A stretch of 64,000 bases of DNA. It comes from Blastocatellia bacterium AA13 (GTDB lineage: Bacteria; Acidobacteriota; Blastocatellia; UBA7656). The notes under the pieces are model-generated. The model was given only the letters and a program-made list of their open reading frames with translations. It did not search any database and was not told the origin of the DNA. Location of the stretch: the NCBI GenBank assembly GCA_003222245.1, contig QHVH01000002.1:168908-232907 (forward strand), read 5' to 3'. This document shows, in pieces, positions 33,463-42,403 of the stretch. Position 1 is the stretch's first letter. Each line of letters begins with the position of its first letter. A program made the translations under genes and the position numbers.

Positions 33463-34680
33463 ATGAGCACCAATGTTCCCGTCGCGATTGGCCAGAATGC
33501 AAGCGGCACCTCGAAGCCTCAACTGAGCCATCGCCGTGTTTGGACAATAATAGCGGCCCTCATCGGCGTGGCCGCGGCGAACGTATATTTCCTGAAACCG
33601 TTCGAAGCTCCGCGATCCGCGCCAGGCGCCACCGGTTGGAGCATCTTCCAACTTGAAGCACAGCCTCCTCCGATATATGCGACCGGATCGGTCCGCTCGC
33701 GACGGTCGGCGCGTGTAAGCCCGCCGGTTGCGGGCGTGGTCAGCCGAGTCATTCCCGAGAAATTCTCGCAGGTACGCGCAGGCGATGTGCTGATCGAACT
33801 CGATTGCCGGCAGTCGCGCGCGGCCCTGGAACAGGAATCACTCGCGCTTGAAACCGCGCAGCTTGAAGAAACGGGAGCGCGCGAGTATCTGGATTTTCTC
33901 CAAGCTCAAGCTGCTCGATCCAGGAAACTGCGCGATGACGGACTCATCGCCGATTCCACTTATCGAGAGGCGGCTTCAAACGCGCGTAAGCAGGAATTTC
34001 AGGTGGAGGTATTGCACAAGCGAGTTGAAGCAGCTCGATTGTCGGTAAGGAAAGATCAAGACCAGATCGAGCAAATGAGCATAAAGGCTCCAATCGACGG
34101 CGTTGTTACAGAGGTTGCGGTAACGCCAGGCCAGTTCGTGGCGCCCGGAGGCAGCGGCGATCAGGCTTCAACGCTTCTGACGATCATGAGTCTGAAGGAT
34201 CTGAACGTTCAGCTCACGGTCGACGAGATCGATGTTTCCAGAATCGCGTCGGGCGAGGAGATAGAGTTGAAAATAGACGCGCTGCCGGGCGCGAGTGCGC
34301 TCGCAAAAGTTCGTCAGATCGCGAAATCTCCAATCCCTCAACAAAGCGGTAAGCCCGGAGTGCTATATGAAATCGACATGGATCTCTTGAAATATCCTCG
34401 CGATCTGACGGTCGGCATGTCGGTGTTCGCGTCGATTGCCGATGTGAAATCCGCGGGCCGCTATCTTCCGGCCGCGGCCATACAACGCGACGCAAACGGC
34501 TGCTGGGTATGGACCATAGAGCAGGACAAACTGCATAAGCAGCCGATCGAGATTGGCGAGAAGCGCGGAGATCGAGTTCTTCTGCGCTCGGGTCTCGATC
34601 AGGCCGCGTCCATTATCTACGGATCGGCGGATGTCATAAAAACGCTCGCGGAAGGCCAACCGGCTCCTCAGGCGAAGTGA
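33463..34680 (+). CDS. HlyD/MacA-type periplasmic adaptor
   Basis: A 405-residue membrane fusion protein. An N-terminal anchor (VWTIIAALIGVAAANVYFL) is followed by a lipoyl/barrel-sandwich half (SPPVAGVVSRVIPEKFSQVR), a coiled-coil hairpin at ~110-195 and the second lipoyl half (SIKAPIDGVVTEVAVTPGQF). A beta-barrel domain and a membrane-proximal domain complete it. Such adaptors bridge inner-membrane ABC or RND pumps and an outer-membrane channel. It directly precedes and overlaps the MacB-like permease, so it probably works with it. No outer-membrane TolC-like gene is present in this cluster. Confidence 0.9.
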   Translation: MSTNVPVAIGQNASGTSKPQLSHRRVWTIIAALIGVAAANVYFLKPFEAPRSAPGATGWSIFQLEAQPPPIYATGSVRSRRSARVSPPVAGVVSRVIPEKFSQVRAGDVLIELDCRQSRAALEQESLALETAQLEETGAREYLDFLQAQAARSRKLRDDGLIADSTYREAASNARKQEFQVEVLHKRVEAARLSVRKDQDQIEQMSIKAPIDGVVTEVAVTPGQFVAPGGSGDQASTLLTIMSLKDLNVQLTVDEIDVSRIASGEEIELKIDALPGASALAKVRQIAKSPIPQQSGKPGVLYEIDMDLLKYPRDLTVGMSVFASIADVKSAGRYLPAAAIQRDANGCWVWTIEQDKLHKQPIEIGEKRGDRVLLRSGLDQAASIIYGSADVIKTLAEGQPAPQAK

Positions 34681-35918
34681 GATTCGGAACAGAAACAATG
34701 CCAGGACAGAGTTCTATGCTTATGTTGAACATCGCGTTCTCGCAGAGCCGCGATGCGCTCACCGCTAATCCGCTCCGAACCGTGCTGACGACGATCGGGA
34801 TTTCGGTCGGCGTTGCCGCGATGGTGGCAATGTCGATCATGCTGGATGGAATATCATCGCTCGTGCTTAGCGAAGTGCAGGGGCTCGGGGCCGGCAGCTT
34901 CTATATTCTTCCCGTAGTGACGAACAACCTCCGAATGCGTCCGCCGAGATTCACTGAAACGGATTTCAGGTTCATACGTGAAGAGATTCAAGACCAGGTG
35001 GAGGTCTTTTCTTTAAGCGTTCAGACGCAAGACGTAGTCATATACGGCAGCAAGCGGATTCCGGCCACGGTTATGGGCGCTTCGCCCGAGCTGCGGCTCG
35101 CGCAGCAATACGAAATCGCATCCGGTAGATTCATCGTTCCGGACGATCTTACCTGGCGCCGAAATGTCTGTGTGATCGGCTCGGCTATCGCGAAGGATCT
35201 CGGGTTGGATGGAGGCAAGGCTCTTGCCCGATTGCGAATCAGAAACCGGGACATGCAGGTGGTGGGCTGTCTGGCTCCGAGAGGGCAGCGATTCGGGACT
35301 GACCTCGATCGCGTGGTCTTGATACCGATCGATGCAATGCGAACGATCTACAGTTTGAGCGACCAGCTTTCGGCGATGGGGAGGGCGAAGCGGCCTGAAG
35401 ACCTTCAGAGAGTGACGGCGCTGGTCGAACGGAGGCTGCGCGACGCACACCGTCTGAGGCGTGATGAAGAGAATGATTTCAAGGTTATGACTCAGACTGA
35501 GATACTCGACAGGCTCGACAAGCTTCGCCGCGCGGTCGGTTTGATAGGCGCCGCCGTGACCGGAGTGGCGCTCCTGGTCGGAGGAATCGGCATAATGAAC
35601 ATCAGCTTGTTCACGACGGTCGAACGAACGCCCGAGATTGGCTTGCGCCGTTCGATAGGAGCTACGCGCCGGCAGGTGCTCGCGCAATTTCTGGTGGAAT
35701 CGGTGCTGTTGGCGTTATGCGGCGGCCTCACCGGCGTAATAATCGGAAACCTGTCGGGCTGGATGCTGACGCTTATGGCCGGGGTCCCCTTTATTTTTTC
35801 ACCATCGGCAATAGCGCTGGGCTTTGGCGCGGCGGCGGCGACGGGAATAATCTTCGGCGCTTATCCGGCAAAACGCGCCGCTTCGATTACTCCGATGGTA
35901 GCGTTGCAGCGCCAGTAG
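34677..35918 (+). CDS. MacB/FtsX-type ABC transporter permease without ATPase domain
   Basis: A 413-residue permease. The GTG at 34677 overlaps the adaptor stop by four bases; an ATG at 34698 is an alternative start. The first TM helix (LRTVLTTIGISVGVAAMVAM) is followed by a large periplasmic MacB-PCD-like domain with the FtsX-type helices at the end (GLIGAAVTGVALLVGGIGIM, then VESVLLALCGGLTGVIIGNL). MacB proteins usually have an N-terminal ATPase, or a LolD-like ATPase gene nearby; neither is present. It would need an ATPase in trans. The next 300 bp hold hairpin repeats. Confidence 0.9.
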   Translation: MRFGTETMPGQSSMLMLNIAFSQSRDALTANPLRTVLTTIGISVGVAAMVAMSIMLDGISSLVLSEVQGLGAGSFYILPVVTNNLRMRPPRFTETDFRFIREEIQDQVEVFSLSVQTQDVVIYGSKRIPATVMGASPELRLAQQYEIASGRFIVPDDLTWRRNVCVIGSAIAKDLGLDGGKALARLRIRNRDMQVVGCLAPRGQRFGTDLDRVVLIPIDAMRTIYSLSDQLSAMGRAKRPEDLQRVTALVERRLRDAHRLRRDEENDFKVMTQTEILDRLDKLRRAVGLIGAAVTGVALLVGGIGIMNISLFTTVERTPEIGLRRSIGATRRQVLAQFLVESVLLALCGGLTGVIIGNLSGWMLTLMAGVPFIFSPSAIALGFGAAAATGIIFGAYPAKRAASITPMVALQRQ

Positions 35919-35932
35919 GGACTTCATCGTTA

Positions 35933-36160
35933 TTCAATCGTCGCCGCGCGACGAGAACGAAACGCCGTCGCGACCCACCGTTGAAACGGTGGGCTAAATT
36001 CAATCGTCGCCGCGCGACGAGAACGAAGCGCCGTTGCCGCGCGACGAGAATGAAATGTGCGCGACGAGAACGAAATGCCGACGCGACCCACCGTTGAAAC
36101 GGTGGGCTAAATTCAATCGTCGCGCCGCGACGAGAATGAAATGTGCGCGACCAGACGAAG
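35933..36160. repeat. Dispersed hairpin repeat cluster (CCCACCGTT/AACGGTGGG)
   Basis: Two copies of a hairpin CCCACCGTT-GA-AACGGTGGG (35974-35993 and 36087-36106) are each followed by GCTAAATTCAATCGTCG and embedded in short repeats of the CGCGACGAGAACGAA type. They lie between convergent genes, the permease from the left and the CHAT-TPR gene from the right, and could also terminate transcription both ways. Confidence 0.8.
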
Positions 36161-36229
36161 CGCGGTGCGCGACCTACGAAGAATGTGAAGCACGCGGCGT
36201 GGAGCGACGGGCCGGGAGGATCGCGGCTA

Positions 36230-39013
36230 TTAACCGGCGCCTACTACGACGAAGCCGGCCCAATAATAAGGCTCTTTATATCGGGGATTCTTTAACAGGC
36301 TAAGCATCGCTTTGCGCAGCGCATCCGCTTTCCACCAGCGAGATTGAGCGCGCGGCGAATCGGTCAGCAGATTACGATGAAACTCGATCATAAGCTGAGA
36401 CGTGCTTGCGGAGTTGACTCTCCACTGGCTGACGACCGTAGTCGGACACCCCGCGACGAAGAACGCCCAGCTCATCCCTATGACGCCTTCTCCGGCGCTT
36501 ATGTGGCCGCGCGCCGTATCGCACGCGGAAAGCACTGCGATTCGCGCCTTGAGATCGAGAGCCATTATTTCACGCGCTTCCAACAACCCATCTTCGTTCT
36601 TGTCGGCGCTGTCTCGCGATAGAACGATGTGCGAATACATCGGATCGTGATCGTCGAGGATTCCGTGCGTTGCAAAATGGAGCACGTCGCACCTCGGCAT
36701 TTCCGCTTTTGCAAGCTCTTCCCTGGCCGCCGAGCCGACGTAGACCTTGCTGGTTGGACCATACAGCCGGGCTATTGCCTTAACCTCGGCTTCGGCTTCC
36801 GGAAGATCCTGCAATCCCTGGTTGCCGCGAACCGGTTTGCCTGCGCGAGACACGCTGACCGGCATGTCGGGGTTGCCAAGCGCCAGCAGGGACCATGAAG
36901 AGGGAAGAGAACCGACCTCCGTTTTTAATGCTGCCTGATCGCGAAGATACATTTCATGAAGCACGCCAAGCGAAGGCGCGCAGAGCAACGAATGGTCTTC
37001 GATCAAATACCTTCCGGCGTCCTGTCTCAGCGCCTGAAAGGGAAGATCCCATAGTATTCGGTCGGGCACGATGACAAGGTTATTGCGTCCCTGGATGAAC
37101 TGTTCCGCGGGCCGGATGAGAAGGTCATACAACCGGCCGGCGGACTTGTTCGCCGCCAGGTGAGGATTTCCGAGCTGTTCCCGAAACGTCTCGACAAGAT
37201 CAGAGAGCGCTCGGATATTTACGTCGATATTGATCGTTCGAATATCGGGAACGTCGCTCTTGGCATTGTTCTTGCTGACGATAAACAAGGTGGTCTTCTC
37301 GTCGGCTACGACGTATTCCAGCAGCGCCGTATTCGTATCCGGCGCAAGCGAGCTTATATCTTGCAGCGACACCGGCGGCGATTCTCCGCGCTGGGCTCTC
37401 AGCTCGGGGTGCGCGACATACAGCTTATCTCGGAATGAGAAATACTCGAGCCGGACCTTCTCCAACTGAGTTTCGAGCTCCGAGATTCGCGCGAGATTGC
37501 CGCGTGCCTGTTTGGCCTCGTAAATCTGATTGTTGAGCGACGCGATCCGCTCCTGCAGCCCGCGTTCTGCTCCGCGCTCTTCGTCGGTCATCGCTTTGGC
37601 GCGGTTTGTTTTGCCGTGCTGCAGGACGTCGAGAAGCACGCGGGCTTTGGCGCGCTCCGAGTAGATCAACGCCTGATCGGGCCTGTTCTGCGCCGTCAAT
37701 AGATCGACCATTGACTGATAGGCGCTTATCTTGCCTCCCTGGAAAAAGTACGCGCGTTCTTCTTCGCCGCCGGCCAACCGCGACCGCATCCACTCCAGCA
37801 ATTGGATCGCGGCGCTCAGGGCCTCGCCCGCGGGCTTGTAATCTCGTTGAGCAACGAGCGCTTTGCCCTTGAGGCTCAGGCTCAGATAAGACATCAGCGG
37901 AATGTTCCCCTGAGTGGAGATGCGATATGCCGCGCTCGCCATCTTGATCGCGTTGTCGTAGTCGCCTTCGAGATATCGAAGCTCTCCGCCTCGCCACAAC
38001 ACCGCCGATTGCCGATTTAGATCCCCGGCCTTTTCGGCCAGCGACAAGGCCTCCGCGAAATAACCCGAGGCCGCTTTGTAATTCCCCTTCGCCTGATGGA
38101 TCAATCCTAGTACCTGTTTGAGCGGCGGAACCAAATAGCCGAAGCTATTCAGATCGGCGAGCGACGAAGCCTCGGTACAATGCGCCAGCGCTTCGTCATA
38201 GCGCCCCTGCCTCTGATCGCTGACCGCGAGATTCATGAGCGTCGCTACGATTCCCTCGGTATCGGATAACTCGCGAGCCATCCGCAGACTCTCTTTGAAG
38301 AAGTCCGCGGCCGCGGAAAAATCGCCCGTGTCAAGGTACAAGGCGCCCAGCAGATTGAATGCTCGCTGGAGCTCGCTTTTGTGATCCGACTTTCGCGCTC
38401 TTTCGATTGCCCGATTGAAGTAATCCGTCGAGTCAGGAAAATCGCCAATAGTCTTATAGATATTGGCGATGTCGATGAGCCGGTCGATAGCGGCGCCTTC
38501 GTAGGCGGGCATGGCCCTGGCCATCGACTCGAATAGGTCCAGCGACTTTCGCAGATTCGTCAGAGCTTTCTCGGGGTCTCCCTCGTTGGCGGCGACGTCT
38601 CCGAGAACCGACCAGCAGGTTGCCGCCGCATAATTCATCGACGGCGCTGTACGCTCATTCCTGGAATCGTTCAGGGCCGACAGGATTTCAAAACATTCCG
38701 CCGAAGACTCTTTGGCCTTCGCATACTGGCCCATCTTTGCCTGCGCCACTGCGAGATTGCTCAAGAGAACCGCGAGCCGAAGCCTGTCGTCAGGTAATCG
38801 ACTTTGTCTGTAAATGTCCCGGCTTTCGATGTAGGCCTGCGCCGCCTCGGCGAACCGCCCTTGATCGAGAAGCGAGCGGGCGAGAGCATAAGACGCTCTG
38901 GCGATCAGGTCACGCCGGTCGGCGATCGTCGCGGCTTGCTTTGCCAGAGCATACAGTCTGCTCGAAAGGCGCCGCTCACCGCGAGCCTTTGCCTGATCCC
39001 CTGCGTCGAGCAA
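36230..39013 (-). CDS. CHAT-domain TPR protein with damaged 5' end
   Basis: About 500 residues of tetratricopeptide repeats precede a C-terminal CHAT protease domain. The caspase-HetF-type catalytic pair is intact: His in VLHFATHGILDD and Cys in AVLSACDTARGHISAGEG, the separase-like fold. The only start in this frame is a TTG at 39013, after a stop at 39035-39037. In the neighbouring frame, upstream codons 39180-39020 read a signal-like CTAIAPASSS and a helical arm DELFAALKSAALEPESKG that would fit as the missing N-terminus, so a frameshift is likely. CHAT-TPR proteins act as proteases in cell-death or regulatory pathways. Confidence 0.88.
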   Translation of the reverse strand: MLDAGDQAKARGERRLSSRLYALAKQAATIADRRDLIARASYALARSLLDQGRFAEAAQAYIESRDIYRQSRLPDDRLRLAVLLSNLAVAQAKMGQYAKAKESSAECFEILSALNDSRNERTAPSMNYAAATCWSVLGDVAANEGDPEKALTNLRKSLDLFESMARAMPAYEGAAIDRLIDIANIYKTIGDFPDSTDYFNRAIERARKSDHKSELQRAFNLLGALYLDTGDFSAAADFFKESLRMARELSDTEGIVATLMNLAVSDQRQGRYDEALAHCTEASSLADLNSFGYLVPPLKQVLGLIHQAKGNYKAASGYFAEALSLAEKAGDLNRQSAVLWRGGELRYLEGDYDNAIKMASAAYRISTQGNIPLMSYLSLSLKGKALVAQRDYKPAGEALSAAIQLLEWMRSRLAGGEEERAYFFQGGKISAYQSMVDLLTAQNRPDQALIYSERAKARVLLDVLQHGKTNRAKAMTDEERGAERGLQERIASLNNQIYEAKQARGNLARISELETQLEKVRLEYFSFRDKLYVAHPELRAQRGESPPVSLQDISSLAPDTNTALLEYVVADEKTTLFIVSKNNAKSDVPDIRTINIDVNIRALSDLVETFREQLGNPHLAANKSAGRLYDLLIRPAEQFIQGRNNLVIVPDRILWDLPFQALRQDAGRYLIEDHSLLCAPSLGVLHEMYLRDQAALKTEVGSLPSSWSLLALGNPDMPVSVSRAGKPVRGNQGLQDLPEAEAEVKAIARLYGPTSKVYVGSAAREELAKAEMPRCDVLHFATHGILDDHDPMYSHIVLSRDSADKNEDGLLEAREIMALDLKARIAVLSACDTARGHISAGEGVIGMSWAFFVAGCPTTVVSQWRVNSASTSQLMIEFHRNLLTDSPRAQSRWWKADALRKAMLSLLKNPRYKEPYYWAGFVVVGAG

Positions 39014-39190
39014 AACGCGAGCAGAGAGCCGGATTCACGAGGCTCCGATTCTTTGCCAGCAAATCCAGCCCTTTGGATTCCGGCTCCAACGCGGCCGACT
39101 TCAGAGCCGCGAATAGTTCATCGGTGTTTGTGATCTGGATTGCTGAATTAATGTAAGTAGAGCTCGAGGCAGGAGCGATAGCTGTGCAGA
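39014..39190 (-). pseudogene. Frameshifted N-terminal segment of the CHAT-TPR gene
   Basis: Reading the minus strand one frame away from the CHAT-TPR frame gives IAPASSSTYINSAIQITNTD, then ELFAALKSAALEPESKGLDL, then LAKNRSLVNPALCS. It meets the CHAT frame at LLDAGDQAKARGERR near 39010-39035. The join matches the usual N-terminal helix of such proteins, so one indel would restore a longer protein. An in-frame stop lies slightly upstream and no start codon is seen, so the gene may be genuinely decaying. Confidence 0.55.
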
Positions 39191-39482
39191 GGATTAAAAG
39201 GGTCTAGTGAAACACACGACACCTGGAGCGTTGAGGGCGTAGCTCGCGCCTGGCCGGGCGACTGGAATAAATCGATTCGGGCTTCTGGATCGACTTTGCT
39301 AATGGAGTATTTCGGTCAGGTACAAACATCCCAAACCGCGGGATCATACTTACTCGACTACCGTTACATCATCAACTGCGCTCGCGACGGACTTGGCCCA
39401 TGGTACCAAGTCTGGTCGCTCACGCGTTGGTCAGGAGTTATTCGCATCCGTCGCTGATCTTTGCCAGGGCTACGAGCGAAGA

Positions 39483-39677
39483 TTACAGCCAGGGAAGGAT
39501 AGCGCTGATTATTATTAGGAGAATCGGAGGCGGCGGCGGTGGAGGCGGCGCTTCGGCAGCCTTTGCGGTTTGGCCGCCAGCGTCTTGCGGCTCGGGATCC
39601 GCCAGCACCTGATTGAGGTGCGATAGAGCAAACACACTCAGACAAACAGCCATAAACAGAACTCGAAGCTTCTTCAT
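39483..39677 (-). CDS. Secreted proline-rich micro-protein, 64 aa
   Basis: Unknown function. A perfect ribosome-binding site (TAAGGAGG) lies just before the ATG on the minus strand. A Sec-like signal (MKKLRVLFMAVCLSVFALSH) precedes a short linker (ADPEPQDAGGQTAKAAEA), a run of eight Pro and a hydrophobic tail ILLIIISAILPWL. The mature peptide would be ~38 residues with a C-terminal membrane-inserting end. It lies 53 bp before the S9 peptidase stop, and downstream of it on the transcript, so the pair may share a transcript. Confidence 0.65.
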   Translation of the reverse strand: MKKLRVLFMAVCLSVFALSHLNQVLADPEPQDAGGQTAKAAEAPPPPPPPPILLIIISAILPWL

Positions 39678-39730
39678 TTGGGTATCCTCCTTAGAATTTT
39701 GGTCAAAGAAAACTTCAAAGATGCCGTCAA

Positions 39731-41707
39731 CTACCGGTCGACAGAGTTGGTTTCAAACAAGAAATTCCGCAAGAAGAGTATTTGAGAAAAGAACAGGAAA
39801 TCTCGTGTCTTGGAACTCGTGAAAACGTGCCCTTCGTCTTTGGCGATCAAGAACCATACGGGCGGCGCACCCTGCTTTCGCACAGCCGACACAAACTGTT
39901 TTGACTCCGATGCTGGAATGCGCGAGTCCTTTTCGCCGTGAATGATCAGCAGCGGCGATGCCAGCCTGTCGACGTGCTTCAACGGAGCGGTTGCTTCCAT
40001 GAAGCGGCTGAGTTTCGGGTCTCGCTCGTCCCCGTATTCGCGTCTCCAGCGATCCTGAATCCACTTGTCCGTGGAATCGAGCATAGTCCTCAAATCCGAG
40101 GCGCCTGAAATCGAAATAGTTCCTCGAATCCTTCGTCCGTAGGTCGTCGCCGTGGAAAGAGCCACGTAGCCGCCGTAGCTTGTTCCTCTAACCACTACGC
40201 GATCGGCATCAAGATCGGGGCGCGTTTTGATCCAGTCGAGAAGAGCTCCGATATCTTTCGTGCAGTATTCCCGCAGGGCGCCGTTGTCCAGCATATGAAA
40301 AGTCTTGCCGTAGCCGGAGGAGCCGCGGATGTTCGGATAAATAATCGAGATTCCCAGATCGAGGATCAGCGAGGCGTCCTGCTCATCGAACGAGGGCCTG
40401 AACTGGCTGCGAGGACCGCCGTGGATATCGATCAATACAGGATGCCTGCCCGCGTGCCGGGGCGGAGGCGAATAGAGGAAACCGGAGATCAGCTTTCCAT
40501 CGAAGCTCTTCCACCTGATCAGCTCCGGCTCCTTCAACTCCTGGGCGTTATTGACTCCCGCGACGCTCCTCGTCCAGCGCACCAGTTTTTTCTGATTGAG
40601 ATCCATTGAATAAACGTCACCCGGAGCGGTTGCCGATGCACAGACGAAGCCAATGAGATTTCCGTTTTTGTGCCAGGTGAGCTTCGAGATGACCCCTATC
40701 GGCGTCTCCGGAAGCGGCTCTTCTTTTCCGGTCGAAGTGTCCATCAGATTGAGCCGGCTGACTCCGTCCTCATTCGTCGTGAACACCACACGATTCCTAT
40801 CCGGAGAAAGCGCGAACGCCTCGACGTCCCACTGAACGTTGTTCGTGAGAAACTTGTAACGGCCCGACTCGAGATCGAGATATGCAAGGCGCTGGAATTC
40901 CGATCCGCGATCCGTTATGTGATAGATGCCCTTTCGATCCTTGCTGAATTGCGCATAAGAGCCGTTGAAAACCGTTTCGCCGTCACCCGAAGGCGTGATC
41001 AGCTTCTTTGCGCCGGTCTGGACATCGAGCGTCCAGAGATAGCTCTCGTTTCCCGATCTGAAATCTGACAAGATCAACTGGCGATCATCCGGCGACCAAT
41101 CGAACACGGCCCAATCTTCGCCCGAAAGCTGAGCGACCATATGGTCCGATTTTGGGTCGTTCGGATTGATCACGTAGACATCCAGATCCTTCCCGTTGCG
41201 CCGGTTCGAAGAATAGGCAAGCAGCTCTCCGGAGTTGGACCAAATCGGATACAGGTTCTTTGATTTTCCGTCCGTCAGAAGCGTTTTTTCCCGCGAGCCG
41301 ATGTCTTGCCGATAGAGCTGCGTGCGCTCGGCTCCGGACTCATCATCAACGCTGAAGAGCAGATATTTTCCATTTGGAGCGTAGTAGGCTCGGCGTGTTC
41401 TGCCGGGTACGTAGCTGACGAAATTCATCATTCCGCCTGGCGACCCTACGCTCATAATGGGCCAGGCGGTATACGTCTGCCTGAGAACGATCATTTCTTC
41501 TTTCGAGGGAGACCATCCCAGGATTGCGTCCGACGAGCTGGTTCGGAAGATTTTAGTTGTATCGGCGAGCGAGGCTGGAATCTTTGGTATGCCTTCGACA
41601 ATCAGATTGTCGGGAGGCGCCAGCGAATCGCTCTGCGCCAAAACCGACCCGGCGGTCAGGTTGAATAATAGGAATAAGAGGGGCGTTAGCCGACAAACCG
41701 ATCGCAT
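39731..41707 (-). CDS. Secreted S9 family prolyl oligopeptidase-like peptidase
   Basis: Start at the ATG at 41707, preceded by a GAGG site and followed by a signal peptide (LTPLLFLLFNLTAGSVLAQS). This gives 658 residues. An N-terminal beta-propeller with WD40-like strands (YPIWSNSGELLAYSSNRRNG, FDWSPDDRQLILSDF) precedes an alpha/beta-hydrolase. The nucleophile is in VRGTSYGGYVALSTA, the Asp in IIHGEKDSRIPASES and the His in AKDEGHVFTSS. It cleaves short peptides, typically after Pro or as an acylaminoacyl peptidase. The proline-rich micro-protein lies immediately downstream. Confidence 0.93.
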   Translation of the reverse strand: MRSVCRLTPLLFLLFNLTAGSVLAQSDSLAPPDNLIVEGIPKIPASLADTTKIFRTSSSDAILGWSPSKEEMIVLRQTYTAWPIMSVGSPGGMMNFVSYVPGRTRRAYYAPNGKYLLFSVDDESGAERTQLYRQDIGSREKTLLTDGKSKNLYPIWSNSGELLAYSSNRRNGKDLDVYVINPNDPKSDHMVAQLSGEDWAVFDWSPDDRQLILSDFRSGNESYLWTLDVQTGAKKLITPSGDGETVFNGSYAQFSKDRKGIYHITDRGSEFQRLAYLDLESGRYKFLTNNVQWDVEAFALSPDRNRVVFTTNEDGVSRLNLMDTSTGKEEPLPETPIGVISKLTWHKNGNLIGFVCASATAPGDVYSMDLNQKKLVRWTRSVAGVNNAQELKEPELIRWKSFDGKLISGFLYSPPPRHAGRHPVLIDIHGGPRSQFRPSFDEQDASLILDLGISIIYPNIRGSSGYGKTFHMLDNGALREYCTKDIGALLDWIKTRPDLDADRVVVRGTSYGGYVALSTATTYGRRIRGTISISGASDLRTMLDSTDKWIQDRWRREYGDERDPKLSRFMEATAPLKHVDRLASPLLIIHGEKDSRIPASESKQFVSAVRKQGAPPVWFLIAKDEGHVFTSSKTRDFLFFSQILFLRNFLFETNSVDR

Positions 41708-41976
41708 TGCATCCTCGGTGTCTATTGCAATTGGCGCGGACCCTATCAATCAATGGCGAACGTGTCAAGATAGGCCGCTCTTCCGCTCTTCTTTGCCGCT
41801 TCAGACTCTGAAGACGCAGACCGCCTCCCCGTATTGCCATGCGAAATCGACCGAATTGAAATTATCCGAGCCGTCATGCCGGCGGCGAAATGGAAGGCTT
41901 GACGGTGGCAATATCACCGCTCTCTTCGCGTCTTTCTACCACCGTGAGACCAACTGATTTTTCGAAAGGAGAAGCA

Positions 41977-42267
41977 ATGATGAAGAACCATGATGTGATT
42001 CGAGCGTGGAAAGACGAAGATTACCGGTTGGAATTGAGTCAGGCCGAGCGGGATCTATTGCCGGAGAATCCAGCCGGGTCGATCGAGATCGGCGGCCTTG
42101 ACGGATTGCGAGCAGCGGGCGCCGTCGAGGGAACCGGGGCGATGAACCCCTTCGAAATACGTACCTGCATCGGCATATGTACGCCTACTCAGGATATGCT
42201 TTGTGGAGTTACCGTCGGCCTCTGTTCGTTCCTCGATCCCTGCCCTTCCTCCGTTCCGCAATTCTGA
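41977..42267 (+). CDS. lanA2: Class II lanthipeptide precursor, mersacidin/lichenicidin family (copy 2)
   Basis: Start at the ATG at 41977 with AAAGGAGAAG upstream; 96 residues. The leader HDVIRAWKDEDYRLELSQAE followed by RDLLPENPAGSIEIGG is nearly the same as in copy 1. Gly-Ala pairs (RAAGA, GTGA) precede the core with five Cys (TCIGICTPTQDMLC, then GLCSFLDPC) and several Ser/Thr. No LanM, LanT or immunity gene adjoins. The synthetase at 18358 is the nearest visible enzyme for it. It faces copy 3 head to head at a shared terminator. Confidence 0.9.
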   Translation: MMKNHDVIRAWKDEDYRLELSQAERDLLPENPAGSIEIGGLDGLRAAGAVEGTGAMNPFEIRTCIGICTPTQDMLCGVTVGLCSFLDPCPSSVPQF

Positions 42268-42316
42268 TTCACAACCGGAGTCAGGTAATTCGCTCTCCCC
42301 GTCTGACTCCAAAAAT

Positions 42317-42358
42317 CCGTGAGCCGAATCGTCAATCTTTGCACGACTAGGCTCACGG
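42317..42358. terminator. Bidirectional terminator between convergent lanthipeptide precursors
   Basis: CCGTGAGCC at 42317-42325 pairs with GGCTCACGG at 42350-42358. A T-run (TTGTTTTT) follows on the plus strand and an A-run (AAAAA) precedes it, so both transcripts could terminate here. Confidence 0.85.
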
Positions 42359-42403
42359 CTTGTTTTTGGAGCCTGCCTTGGCCGAGAAAACCAGAACGGC
42401 GAT

